From Humulus lupulus (lineage: Eukaryota; Streptophyta; Magnoliopsida; Rosales; Cannabaceae): a DNA stretch of 64,000 nt. A program made the translations under genes and the position numbers. Position 1 is the stretch's first letter; every line of letters begins with the position of its first letter. Shown in pieces: positions 10,047 to 22,028 of the stretch. Under the pieces are notes generated by a model. It had not been told where the DNA came from. It was given only the letters and a program-made list of their open reading frames with translations, and made no database searches. The DNA lies in NCBI RefSeq assembly GCF_963169125.1, contig NC_084798.1:171521980-171585979 (forward strand). The letters run 5' to 3'.

Positions 10047-12346
10047 TGTAATGCCCTGGATAGCCAAGACTGTTACACTGTGTACTTTAAAAAGTGTCAG
10101 ACTTTCTAATCAAGTCATTTGGTTATAAACGTGTAACTAAGGTTAATGTCAATGATTAGGGTTAAAATTTTTGGTCAAACGAAACTTTGACTTTTCATTT
10201 AAAAGTTTAATACATACATGGGATCCCAAAATGTTACAAAAAAATGTTTAAAATGGTATGTAAAAATCAAAAGTTACAACCAGCTGACCTAAGTAGCAAA
10301 ATAAGAGATACAACCCTAGTTCCTCTAAACGATCCTCGGCTGTGGTGGACGAGTAGCCGTATATGTACACGCTGCCACCGAAGCTCTCCAACTCATGGCT
10401 GGTCCAACTTTCCTTTCCCCTTACCTGCACTACATAGCACTCGTGAGCCAAGGTTCAACAAGAAAACTTAACATGTGCATGAACAGTAAATACAGATTTA
10501 TAGATACATATCTAGCATGCCCAACAGTAATAACCTACTCATGCATGCAACACAATTACAAATAGAAGACCAAAGGATCATTCTGGGGCCCGCTGCCCTG
10601 AATAGATGACCATAGAGTCACCCTGGGCCCTATGCCCTAGCTATGTGACCATAGAGTCACCTGAGGCCCTCACCCTTAGCTCTGAGTAACTAGTCATAGA
10701 GCTAGCCAAGAGCTTTGTTTTCCAATGACCATAAGGTTGGCCAAAGTAATAGTACGTTCCTAATTTGGCCTAAGCCTCTCGACCAGCGCGAAGCACGCTA
10801 CCTCTACCATTGACTAATAAGTCAAGGCTTTAATCAGAGTTATAATGAACAATCGTGCCAAGCTCTAATCACATATATCACGTATTAGGTGCAGTTTTCT
10901 TACCTTAGGTCTGAGTGCATAGTATAATAAGAAGGACCCTCAAGCAGGATCCCAGTTCTGAGCCCCTAATGATAACCTAATCACAACCATAATATAGAAT
11001 CCCATCAATAACGAGCGAATAAAGGCTTCCGGACCGAGTCCTAGCCTTCGGGACATCGAATTCTACTAAAACGGGTAGTGGAATCGATCTCGAGCCCTTA
11101 GGTTTGAGTTCTCGTTACACAAAATTTATCCTGGCCAAAGTTGCCCAAGCGGGCCACAACTTGACCCTAAGGGTCGCAGTGTGCCTCCCAGAATAGAAAG
11201 TCACATGTCTGTAATTCAAGAGATAGGCTGCGACTTGCCTCTGAAAGTCGCGACGCACCTCTGAAATGGAAACACCTCCTGGGCCCTGGGTTCACACTGG
11301 TCGCGACGCCCCAAGAACAGGGCCACAATGCGACCCTACGAACCTAGAATTCTCAGTTTTCTCCTCAGAAAAATTCTACCAAAACAATCCCAAATAATTC
11401 CTAGAACCATAATTCAATCCCCATAACAACATCAACATAATACCAATAATAAAACCCAACCAAAAACTTGACTACAAACTCACCAAAAATCACAATCAAC
11501 CACTTGAGCCACAAATCTCAAGAACACCTCAAGAACTCTTGAAAATCATGACATAATTAAACTAAACAGGGACTAAAGATTACCTCAGCTATGTTTAAAT
11601 GATCTCCTAGCTGCAACCAATCCAATCCTAGATTCAAGCCTTCAATTTCCCAAGTTTTCAGCCTTCAATCCCCTTAGTTTCCTCAAGAAATCCACACCAA
11701 AAGTTGAGAGAAAGTGAGAGTCGGTTAGGAGAGAAAGATAGAGCTGAGTGTTTGTATTTTATGTGGTTTATTTAAGGTTCAAGCAAAGTTAAGCAAATAT
11801 CGAGGCTCGGGTTACCAAAAACGTCACCGAGGGAAAAATGGTCAAAATCCCGATATTCCCTCCTTAATCACACTAAATCCAAATATATCCTCGAATATTT
11901 ATTCTCGTTACCCAATAACCCGTTAATGTAATTTATACCTAAAATACCCCTTGACTCACCCTGAGTCGGGTATTTGGTCCCGTTGTGACTTTCTCGCTAA
12001 CTTGCTCCCTAGGATCGCCTCATGCCAAGTAACTAAAATATATCCACATAATAATGTGGTCTCACACATATATCGCATATATGCACATGTATTCCAAATA
12101 TACCCATAGCAGGCGAAATTATGAATATTGCCCTTGTAAAAAGAAACAGGCCCACATGCATATTTAATACATCTAAACATGCATATTTAATACACCTAAA
12201 CATGCATATCTAGTCATATTGTCATATAACTCACATAATCACATAACTACACGCATATATATCACATAACATATAATTTCCATAAATTTTCATCTTGGCC
12301 CCCTAATCAAGGCTGTAAGCCTTATTAGGTAATTTGGGATGTTACA
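10047..12346 (-). repeat. LTR1, Tekay-type gypsy LTR inserted in copia K
   Basis: A 2,300-bp TG...CA unit (TGTAATGCCCTGG ... GATGTTACA), homologous over most of its length to LTR2 and more distantly to LTR3. Orientation follows from the conserved block with splice donor (10390-10460, reverse complement). It is flanked on both sides by copia integrase sequence: 10046 ends ...TGCTAA and 12347 begins ACTATACC. Both 5-mers (GCTAA, ACTAT) are one change from GCTAT, which fits a decayed target duplication. That makes a solo LTR more likely than the 3' LTR of element B. Its central block (about 10755-10840) does not match LTR2. Confidence 0.7.
10565..10740. repeat. Degenerate ~38-bp minisatellite in LTR1
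   Basis: About four imperfect units built on GACCATAGAGTCACC followed by GGGCCCT...CCCT. The same array occurs in LTR2 at about 17866-18050, so it is a family trait. Confidence 0.65.
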
Positions 12347-12347
12347 A

Positions 12348-12373
12348 CTATACCATTTTGTTAGGGTGTATAA
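12348..12373 (-). other. 26-bp copia K integrase fragment
   Basis: Reads, on the minus strand, through the TPQQNG motif of copia integrase. It matches the start of the K remainder at 22032-22057 with about two mismatches. It sits between LTR1 and the truncated pol of element B, where an intact element would have the chromodomain end and polypurine tract. Confidence 0.7.
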
Positions 12374-15300
12374 AATTTGAATTGACTGCTCCTCATAGGA
12401 CAAATCTGTCTCTAGTTCTAGATCCTCGTAACTCAATACACGAGTTCCATCTGATACATACTTCCTCAGCATGGAAATATGAAATATGTTGTCCACACTA
12501 GACAGTGCAGGGGGTAAGGCCAACCTATAGGCCACCTGACTGATCATCTCCAAGATTTCAAATGGTCCCCAAAACCTAGGGCTCAACTTGCCCTTCTTCC
12601 TAAATCTCTTCACCCCTCTCAATGGTGAAACCCTAAGGAAAACATAGTCTCCCACTTAGAACTCCACGTTCCTCCATTTTGGGTCTGAAAAAATCTTTTG
12701 TCTGCTCTGAGATGCAAGCATCTGAGCTCTAATCTTTTTAATAGCCTCAGTGGTCCTCTGAGCTACCTCAAGACCCAAATATTTCCTCTCACCCATCCCA
12801 TCCCAATGAATGGGAGATCTTACTCTACCAATAGTCGACTCTGTTATTATAGGAAAACTCTATTAAAGGAAAATATGTACTCGAGGACCCTTCAAGGTCC
12901 AATACACATGCTCTCAGCATGTCCTCCAATATCTGGATAGTCCTCTCAGCCTGACCATTGGTCTAAGGATGATAGGTTGTACTGAACTTCAATTGTGTAC
13001 CCATCAACCTCTACAATCTTCCCTAAAACTTTGAAGTAAAGATAGGGTCCCTTTCATACACGATAGACCCCGGAGTCTCATGAAGGAAAACTATCTCTCA
13101 CATAAAGAAATGTGTACTGGTCAACCGTGTAATTCATCCTCATTGAAAGAAAGTGAGCTGATTTTGTATACCGGTCTATAATGACCTAGGTTGAATCATG
13201 TTGGCCCACTGTATTGAGCATTCTTACCACGGAATCCATCGTGATGTCCTCCCATTTCTACTCTAGGATATCCAGAGGCTGCAACAGCCCTGCTGGTCTC
13301 TGATACTCAACCTTGACCTGTTGACATGTCAAGCACTTAGCCATATATTCTGTCACATCCCTTTTCATCCCAAGCCACCAGTATAAAACTTTTAGATCCT
13401 CGTACATCTTCGTGGTGCCAGGATGTAGAGAATAAGGGGTAGTATAAGATTCATCAAGAATCTCCCGTTTGATGCCAGTGTCCATCGGAACACAGATTTG
13501 ATCCTTGTATCTTAATAAGCCTATGTCTGACACTGTATAGTCCTTAGCTATTCCAGCTAGGATGTCCCTTCTGATCTTTCCCAACTATGGGTCACCTAGT
13601 TGTTTCTTCTTAATCCTCTCTAAAAGAGTAGATTGCAGGCTAATGTTTGCTAATTGGTCCACCACTAGCTCAATACTTGCTCTAGTCATATCCTCTGCCA
13701 ACTCCCTCGATATCTGCCTAGCACTATACAACTGTCCTGGATCCTTCTGGCTTAAGGCATCTACTACCACGTTGGCTTTCCCTGGGTGATAGAGGATCTC
13801 ACAATCATTATCCTTTACAAGCTCCAACCAATGTCTCTGCCTCATGTTCAAATCCTTCTGGGTGAAGAAGTATTTCAAACTCTTGTGATCTGTGTATATC
13901 TCACACTTCTCGCCATATAAGTACTGCCGCCACACCTTTATTGTAAAAACTACTACTGTAAGTTACAGATCATGTGTGGGGTAGCTCTGCTCATACTGCT
14001 TCAGCTGGCATGATGCATAGGTAATCACCTTCCCTGTTTGCATAAGGGCACAACCTAGACCCTACCTCGAGGCGTCACAATAAACCATAAACTTCTCCTG
14101 ATCGGTAGGAAGACTCAGAATTGGAGTGGTGACCAGACTCTTGTTCAGTCTTTGGAAAATTTCCTCACACCTATCTGACCATATGAACCTCTGATTCTTG
14201 TGTGTCAATTCTGTCAGCAATGACACAATCTTGGAAAACCACTCCAAAAAGCGTCTGTAATAACCTACCAATCTCAGGAAACTTCTGATCTATGAAGCAT
14301 TCTTCGGTCTTGGCCAATCTCTGACCGCCTCAATCTTTGCTGGATCCACCATAATTCCATCCTTATGGACTATGTGAGCTAAGTAACTCACATGTGGCAA
14401 CTAGAACTTGCACTTGAATTTTCCATACAGTCTATGCTATCTCAGCCTCTGTAGTACCAATCTGAGATATTGCATGTGCTCTATCTTTGACCGAGAGTAT
14501 ACCAGTATATCATCGACAAAGACGATCACAAACCGATACACCCTATTCATCAGATCCATAATTGTTGCTAGGGCATTAGTCGGTCCAAATGACATCACCA
14601 AAAACTCATAATGCCCGTACGTGGTGCAAAAAATTGTCTTTGGTATATCCTCCTCCTGATCCTCAGTTGGTGATAACCAGATTGAAGATCTATCTTGGAG
14701 AATACTGTCCTACCCTGTAACTAATTAAACAGATCATCAAACCTTGGCAGAGGATACCTATTCTTGATAGTTAGCTTGTTTAGTTCTCTATAATCGATAC
14801 ACATCCTTAGAGAACAATCTTTCTTTTTCACGAAGAGGAATGGTGTGCCCCATTGCGAGAAAATGGGCCTGATAAAACCCAAGTCTAGTAACTCCTGTAA
14901 TTGAAACTTTAGTTCCTTCAGCTTTTCTGGAGCCATCCTATAAGGTGCCCTAGACACTGGCTCTGTCCTTGGTGTCAGTTCAATCACAAACTATATCTCC
15001 CTGTGTGGAGGTAACCCTGGCAGATCCTCTAGGAAACACATCTAAGACTCACAGACTAATCTGGTCTGTCCTGGTCCCAATAGCATGACTTGAGTGGTAT
15101 CCACCACGCTAGCTAAGAATCCTATGTATCCCCCTGCAATAGGTCTCTAGCTCTAAGTATAGATATTATAGGTATACAAGGTCCATGCACAGTGCCAACG
15201 AATACAAAGGGGTCCTCACACCATTTTCTTCTTGCATTCTATCGTTGCCCCATACTTCTCTAGCCAGTCCATACCCAGAATTATATCAAAGTCAGTCATA

Positions 15301-15608
15301 ACCAACTCTATCAATTCAACTGACAATACCCTGCCATCCACTGTCACTGGTAGTGATCTGACCCATCTTTTGGAAACAACTAACTCCCCACTAGGCAACA
15401 TAATACCAAACCCCATAGGATAAAAGTCACACGGTCTACACAATCCATCTACAATCCTACTAGCAACAAAAGAGTGTGTAGCACCCAAGTCAATCAAAAC
15501 AGTATAAAGGGTCCCAGTACTAGAAAACTGACCTGTAACCACCAAGGGACTAGCCTCGACCTCTGCCTGGGTCAAGGTGAACACCCGAGCTGGTGTCAGG
15601 CTGTCCAC
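12374..15608 (-). pseudogene. pol: Element B protease-RT-RNase H-integrase
   Basis: Protease (15608-15216) has DLGATHSF, so the second residue of the DSGA active-site motif is changed, and ILGMDWLEKYGA. Reverse transcriptase (14987-14721, continuing degraded to about 14400) has [16 protein letters not shown]. The connection and start of RNase H lie at 14271-14062 with YCDASR. RNase H (13935-13585) has [13 protein letters not shown]. The integrase zinc-binding region (13584-13258) ends CLTCQQVK. The integrase tail (12655-12380) has [12 protein letters not shown] and LSPRFWGPFEIL, then breaks at QIL. The integrase catalytic core (about 13257-12660) is present but full of stops and shifts. The chromodomain is missing. 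Confidence 0.8.
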
Positions 15609-16721
15609 CTACTTGGGTTCTTCCTTCTGGCTTTCGGAAAGTCCTTCTTCAGGTGTCCCACACTCTCGCAGATGAAGTAGGCCTTCGCCTGATATTCGTC
15701 AATATGTCACCTCCTACACTGAGCACACTCTGGGAATGCTTTCCAGGTCTCACCACCACCCTGGCGGCTTATCTGGTATACCCCGTGGCCTCTTATCTGG
15801 CCCTGGAGTTGAAACTGTATCTGGAGTCTTTCTTTTTTGATCACTAGGGCCTCCACCCCTACCAAAGCCTGAAAATGGAGGTCCCGACCTCCAAGAAAAC
15901 CTTTTGGCCGCATTCTCATGCCATATCTTATTCTTAGCGCTCTCAGATGTAAGTGCCTTCTCCACAGCATGTGCATAGGTAATCATCCTTGACACATTAG
16001 TAATACGAACATCCTGGGCCATCATAGGTTGTAGCCTCTGGAGAAACCTCTCTCTCCTAGTCCCGTCAATGGGCACCAAGTCCCTATCAAACTTTTCCAA
16101 TCTATCGAACTTCAAGGCATAATCAGTCACTGTCATGTTTCCCTAAAGTAACTTACTGAACTCTTCAGCCTTCACAGCTTTAACTGTGTCATTGTAGTAT
16201 TTCTCATTGAATAGAGTTCTGAATTCTTCACATTCCATAGTATTCACTACCCTGGTCTGGGATACCACCTCCCACCATATTCGCCCATCTTCCCGAAACA
16301 TGTAAGTGGCGTAAGCCACTCTCTCATTACAACCTACCCTCATAAAATCTAGGATGGTGGACATCATAGTCATCCACTGTTCAACTTTCAGTGAATCTGA
16401 GCTGTCCTCGAAAACTGGAGGGTGCTATTTCATGATCCTCTCATACAGGGGTTTCCATCTATCTAACCCTGCCTGAGGCTGTACTGCCACTGGTACCTCT
16501 AGCTGTAACACTGTCAATACTGCAGGATGTAGGTTTCCTGCTAGAACCTGTTGCTATCTCAAGAGGCGAATCTCATCGTCCTGCCTCTGTAACTTGTCTT
16601 GCATATGAGCAAGCAACTACTGCCAGTTCTCTAGAGCTGGTGGTGGGGCCTGGCCCTGGTCATTCTCTTCCCTGGCCTATATTTATTGGCCAGCCAACCT
16701 CTCTGACCTTCGAGGAAGCAT
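15609..16721 (-). pseudogene. gag: Element B gag
   Basis: Starts at 16721 with an arginine-rich N-terminus (MLPRRSERLAG), as in related elements. The capsid domain spans 16373-15750 in two frames and includes FREDGRIWWEVV and FNEKYYNDTV. An R/G/P-rich nucleocapsid linker follows. The zinc knuckle near 15690-15640 reads YFICESVGHLKKDF, so the first and last cysteines of the CCHC motif are lost. Several stops and frameshifts are present. Confidence 0.75.
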
Positions 16722-16826
16722 ACTAATAACTATTCCACTATGTGGTGATCAAATCGACCGTTAGGTAAGTAATAACTATACATTTTGCTGCTTGATGATC
16801 CAAGATCGAACAAACAAGCAAAAGTG

Positions 16827-17158
16827 ATGCTAATAAGCATGCCCACATGTAATACATTCAATCATGGTTCTAATAAGCATTTCCTGATATTCATCAACAA
16901 ATAACAATGCTAATAAGCATTTATGATATTCATAAGCAATTAATGATGCAAACAAGCATATTCAAGCATTTATACATGTATAACAATGCTAATAAGCATG
17001 TTCTTTAATCCCTACTAATTTTAACAGTGATAATAAGCATTTCCTGGCCTATATGCAAATGACGACGCTAATGAGTGCGTCCTGACCTACATGCCCATAT
17101 AATAATGCTAATAATCAATTCCTTTAAACTCACAAGCAATAGCAATGCTAATAAGCAT
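16827..17158. repeat. Array of palindromic ATGCTAATAAGCAT motifs in B leader
   Basis: Between the primer-binding site and gag the motif ATGCTAATAAGCAT (arms ATGCT/AGCAT) recurs about nine times. Good copies are at 16827-16840, 16907-16920, 16986-16999 and 17145-17158. One-end-degenerate copies lie at 16867, 16945, 17027, 17064 and 17105. Spacing is about 30-60 bp. The position is the untranslated RNA leader, where packaging and dimerisation signals lie in other LTR elements. A function is inference. Confidence 0.8.
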
Positions 17159-17332
17159 GTTCTTTATCATTCATGCAATAGTCAAGGGTCAGGCCCTATC
17201 AGAATATCTCATGCTTCCTAAACATTGATTTTAAACAGTTAAACACTTAATAACATAAGTAGTTACCAAACAATGAGTTTAGTGGCGAGTGTACATTCTC
17301 GGCTAGTTTTCATGAACCCTTCAACCATGGTA

Positions 17333-17344
17333 GCTCTGATACCA
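17333..17344 (-). other. Primer-binding site of element B
   Basis: Minus strand TGGTATCAGAGC, complementary to the 3' end of plant initiator tRNA-Met, three bases from the inner edge of LTR2. Confidence 0.9.
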
Positions 17345-17347
17345 AGT

Positions 17348-19710
17348 TGTAACGCCCTGGATAGCCAAGACCGTTACATTGTGTACTTTTAAAGTGTCAT
17401 ACTTGCTAATCAAGTCTTTTGGTTATAAACGTGTAACTAAGGTTAATGTCAAAGATTAGGGTTAAAAATTTTGGTCAAAGGAAACCTTCACTTTTCATTT
17501 AAAAGTTTAATAAATACATAAGATCCCAAGATGTTACAAACAAATGTTTAAAAGGGTATATAAAAATCAAAAGTTACAACCAGCTGACCTAAGTGGCAAA
17601 ATAAGGGATACAACCCTAGTTCCTTAGAACTATCCTCGGCCATGGTGGACAAGTAGCCGCATATGTACACGCCCCCACCGAAGCTCTCCAACTCATGGCT
17701 GGTCCAGCTTTCCTTTCCCCTTACCTGCACCACATAGCACCCGTAAGCCAAGGCTCAGCAAGAAAACTTAACATGTGCATGAATAGTAAATACAGATTTC
17801 TAGATACATATCTAGCATGCCCAACAATAATAACCTACTCATGCATGCATACAATTACAAATAGATGACCATATGATCATTCTAGGGCCCCCACCCTGAA
17901 TAGATGACCATAGAGTCACCCCGGGCCCTATGCCCTAGCTTTGTGACCATAGAGTCACTTGGGGCCCTCGCCCTTAGCTCTGAGTAATTAGCCATAGAGC
18001 TAGCCAAGCGCTTTGTTTTACAACGACCATAGGGTTGGCCAACGTAATAGTACATTCCTGATAATACAAGTATTCATACATATAAATCATGGTATCTTAA
18101 CCAATCAAACGCAGACACAGTAATAACCATGTTCCTTAACAAGGTCGAGCCCTACCTATGCAAACAAGGCAAGCATTCATTAAACAATTATTCAGACATA
18201 GAGCATTCAAGTAAAACCTAAATCACGTTCATGCTCAAGGGCTGAGCCATATTCATAGTTATAATCAACAATCGGGCCAAGCCCTAATCACATATATCAC
18301 GTATTGGGTGTAGTTTTCTTACCTCAAGTCTGAGTGGAAAGTATAATAAGAACGACCGTCGAGCACGATCCCGGTTCTGAGCCCCTAGCGATAACCTAAT
18401 CATAACCATAATATAGAATCCCATCAATAACAAGCGAAGAAAGGCTTCTGGACCGAGTCCTAGTCTCCGAGATGTCGAATTCTACTAAACCGGGTAATAG
18501 AATCGATCCCGAGCCCTTAGGTTTGAGTTCCTGTTACACAAAACTTATCCTTGTGAAAGTTGCCCAGGTGGGCCACGACTTGACCCTAAGGGTCACGACA
18601 CGCCTTCCAAAACAGAAAGCCCCCTGTCTAGAATTCAAGACACGGGCAGTGACTTGCCCCTGAAAGTCGCAACACGCCTGCGAAACAAAAAACCCTCCTG
18701 GGCCTAGGGTTCACACGGGCCGCGGTGTTACCCTACGAACTTGGAATTCCCAGTTTTCTCCTCCACCAAATTCTATCAAAACCATCCCAAATAATTACTA
18801 GAACCATAATTCAATCCTAAAACAACATCAACATAATACCAGCAACAAAGCTAAACCTAACACTTGACTAAAAACTCACCAAAACTCACAATCAACCACT
18901 AAGCTCAAGAAAATCGCAAGAATGCTAGAAAACGACCATGACAGCTAAAAAATGACCAAAGCTTACCTCAGCTGTGTTTAAATGATCTCCTAGCTGTAAC
19001 CAATCCAATCCTAGATTCAACCCTTCAATTTCCCAAGTTTTCATCCTTTAATCCGATTATTTTCCTCAAGAAATCCATACCAAAAGTTGAGAGAGAGTGA
19101 GAGAGTCGGTTGGGAGAGATACATAGAGCTTAGTGTTTGTATTTTATGTGGTTTACTTAAGGTTCAAGTGAACTTAATCAAATCCCGAGGCTCGGGTTAC
19201 CAAAAATGTCCACGAGGGCAAAATGATCAAAATTCCCGATAGTCCCTGCTAATGTCACTAACTCCAAATCTATCCTCGAATATTTATTCATGTTACTCGA
19301 TAAACCGATAATGTAATAGATACCCAAAATACCCCTTGACTCACCCCAAGTCGGGTATTGGGTCCCGTTGTGACTTTCCCACTAACTTGCTCCCTAGGAT
19401 CGCCTTAAGCCGAGTAAACCAAATATATCCACATAATAATGTGGTCTCACACATATATCGCACATATGCACATATCTTCCAAATATACCCATAACAGGCC
19501 AAATTACGAAAATTGCACTTCTAATAAGAAACGGGCCCACATGCTTATTTAATACGCCTAAACATGCATATCTAGTCATATTGTCACATAACTTACATAA
19601 TCACATAATTACACGCATATATATATTACATATCGTATCATTTTCATAAATTTCCATCTTGGCCCCCTAATCAAGGCCCTAAGCCTTTTTAGGTAATTTG
19701 AGACATTACA
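17348..19710 (-). repeat. LTR2, 5' LTR of element B
   Basis: A 2,363-bp LTR (TGTAACGCCCTGG ... GAGACATTACA). The adjacent primer-binding site fixes the inner end. It carries the ~38-bp minisatellite, the conserved splice-donor block (about 17690-17765, reverse complement), a further donor-like CTGAGGTAAGC at about 18960-18970, and a CpG-rich stretch (18560-18725). A candidate promoter region lies near 19090-19160, upstream of a pyrimidine-rich leader on the minus strand. It differs from LTR1 by an unrelated central block. Confidence 0.85.
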
Positions 19711-19712
19711 GC

Positions 19713-22028
19713 TGTAACGCCCTGGGTAACCAAGACCATTACACTGTGTGTTTAAAATAGTGCTGGACTTGCTAATCAAGTCGTTTGAACATAAATGTGT
19801 TTCTAAAGTCAACTGACAGATTAGGGTTAAATGATTTTGATCATAAAATGGTTGACTTTCATTAAAATAAGAGTTGTATACATGGGATCCCAAAAATAAT
19901 GTTTACGTGGCGGTTACAACCCTCAAAAGTTAATACAACTGCAGCCAGCCTAAATGGAAAAATACAAAATTTGGCTCTAGTCCCTGTAAATCCCTCGGCT
20001 GTGGTGGTCGAGCAGCTGCCGATGTACACACCGCTCCCAAAGCTCTCAAACTCATGGCTGGTCCAGCTTTCCCTTGCCTTTACCTGCACCACGTAGCACC
20101 CGTGAGCCAAGGCTCAGCAAGAAAACTAAATTCAACAAGCATAGATAACAACAGAGTGTGCATAGTAAACTCTATATCAACCAGTTCAATAAACAGCAGA
20201 ATAATAGTACTAAGCTAGGAAACAATAACAGTTTAACCCAAACATATAAATTAATCTTAATACATTTAATTAGGTGTCAGCACTCTTAGGTCGAGCCCTC
20301 GAGTTATTTAACTAATCCCGACTCGCTTTGGCCGAGCTACATTCAATACACATAACATCAGCTCTGGCTCCCTTAGGCCAGACTTTCACATCAAACATAG
20401 CATACGTACAAGTTGCGAAGCACGCAGTCAAAAGCAGCACGAGCTAACCTGCCTATCCTGATATTTTCTATCAAAATTACATTTATAACTCACATATGTT
20501 CATTTATAAGGGATCTCAGCCCCAATTACAACTCGGGTGGAGTTTTCCTACCTCGGATCCCGAGCTGAAGATTTATAGCGGTCCTGAGCATGATCCTCAA
20601 TTCCGAGCCTTAGCGGTAACACTACTCACAAGAAAAAATGGATAACTATTAAAATCTAATCCAATTGTATGCTTTCGAATAAAATACTAGTCTCCGGGAC
20701 CTCGAATTCTACCAAACTGGGTAGTAGAATTCATCCCGAGTGCTTAGGTTTAAGTCCCTGAGCCCAAAAACCTACTTTGGCTAAGGCTGCCTATGCGGGC
20801 CGTGACTTGGCCCTAAGGGTCGCAGTGTGCCCCCAAGTCAGAGGTGCCAGCCACTACTCCCAGAGATAGGTGGGCCACGACTGGCCCTTTTAGGGCCATG
20901 GCACGCCTGCGAAACAACAAGCCCCCATGACTTCTGGGGTCACGTGGGCCGCGACGCCCATGAACTGGGTTGCGGCGCGCCCCCGTGAACCCAGAAATCC
21001 TTGGGCTTCTCCTTCATTTTCTCCCAACCTAGCTCATCAAAATCTCATCCAACATATACCGAAACCAGAAATTGAACCACTAAACCTTACTAGCCTACTA
21101 AGAGCAACACAACCTCCTAAAATTCTAATCAAAATCCTTCTAAGAACCCCGAATTCATCAAAATCCCCTTTGAAACTTAGGAGCTTACAAACACTTAAAC
21201 TAACAGCAAAGTTCTACTATATTCATAGCTGAAACCTTACCTTGATGAAGACTCTACCCCCCTAGCTGCACCTCAATCAACCCTAGCTTTAATTCTCTAG
21301 TCCTTAACCTTAAATCCTTAAGCTTTTTCTTCCAAATCTTCAAATCTCTCAAGGTACAAGAGAGGGAAAAGGGAAAACGTGAATGAGAGAGAGGGTGTGC
21401 TAAGTGAGATTCTAGTTTGGTCTAATTTTTGCTGAAGCTTATCCTGCCATATCTCTTAATCAACAGGACAAAAATGCCCCTAAAATTAACATAGCCCTTT
21501 TGTTGCCCATAAGGGAAAAATGGTCATTTTCCCTGTTTCCCGCTAATTCCTCGAGTCATTCTACAATTTCTCAATTGATCCCAACATGCCCAACTATTTA
21601 CCAAATACTTACCCGTTACTCGATAAATCCCAAATATACGTTAAGTTTCCCAAAATACCCCTAGGCTCACCCTGAGTCGGGTATTAAACCCTGTTGTGAC
21701 TATTCCGCTAATCTGCTCACTAGGAATGCCTCGAGCTGTATACTGTTAATATATCCACATAATAATGTGGTCTTAATCGTTTAATGCATATAGTCACATT
21801 TATGACCGCAATGGGAAAAATTTACTAATATGCCCTTATAAACAAGAACGAGCCCACATGAATATTTAATACTCATAAACATGCATATAAATATACTCAT
21901 ATTATCATAAAAATCATGCATGCCATGTAGTCACACATTTAACCAATTAATCACACATATATCCAATTATGCCCTCCCGACATGCTAATCAAGGCAATAA
22001 ACCTTATTAGCATTTTTGGGACGTTACA
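19713..22028 (-). repeat. LTR3, divergent Tekay-type LTR
   Basis: A 2,316-bp TG...CA unit (TGTAACGCCCTGGG ... GGGACGTTACA), only two bases (GC) from the end of LTR2. It is of the same family as LTR1 and LTR2 but clearly more diverged. It has the conserved splice-donor block at about 20050-20130 and a CpG-rich region at 20790-20995. On its right lies copia K (22029 onward). It has no internal region of its own, so it is probably a solo or terminal LTR. Confidence 0.75.

Larger units (their letters stand above)
12374..19710 (-). mobile_element. Element B, Tekay-type Ty3/gypsy, 3' end truncated
   Basis: Minus-strand order: 5' LTR (LTR2, 19710-17348), initiator-Met primer-binding site, palindrome-rich leader, gag, protease, reverse transcriptase, RNase H, integrase. 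The integrase C-terminal tail stops abruptly at 12374, and no polypurine tract or matching 3' LTR follows. It is closely related to elements C and J by protein and LTR sequence. Confidence 0.8.

Noticed and set aside
16827..17158. CRISPR-like array
   Set aside because: Repeat units are 14 bp palindromes with irregular spacing inside a plant retrotransposon leader. Nothing else fits CRISPR.
10047..19710. Treating LTR1 and LTR2 as the intact LTR pair of element B
   Set aside because: LTR1 is bordered by copia sequence on both sides, B lacks its 3' end next to LTR1, and the LTRs differ by an unrelated central block.
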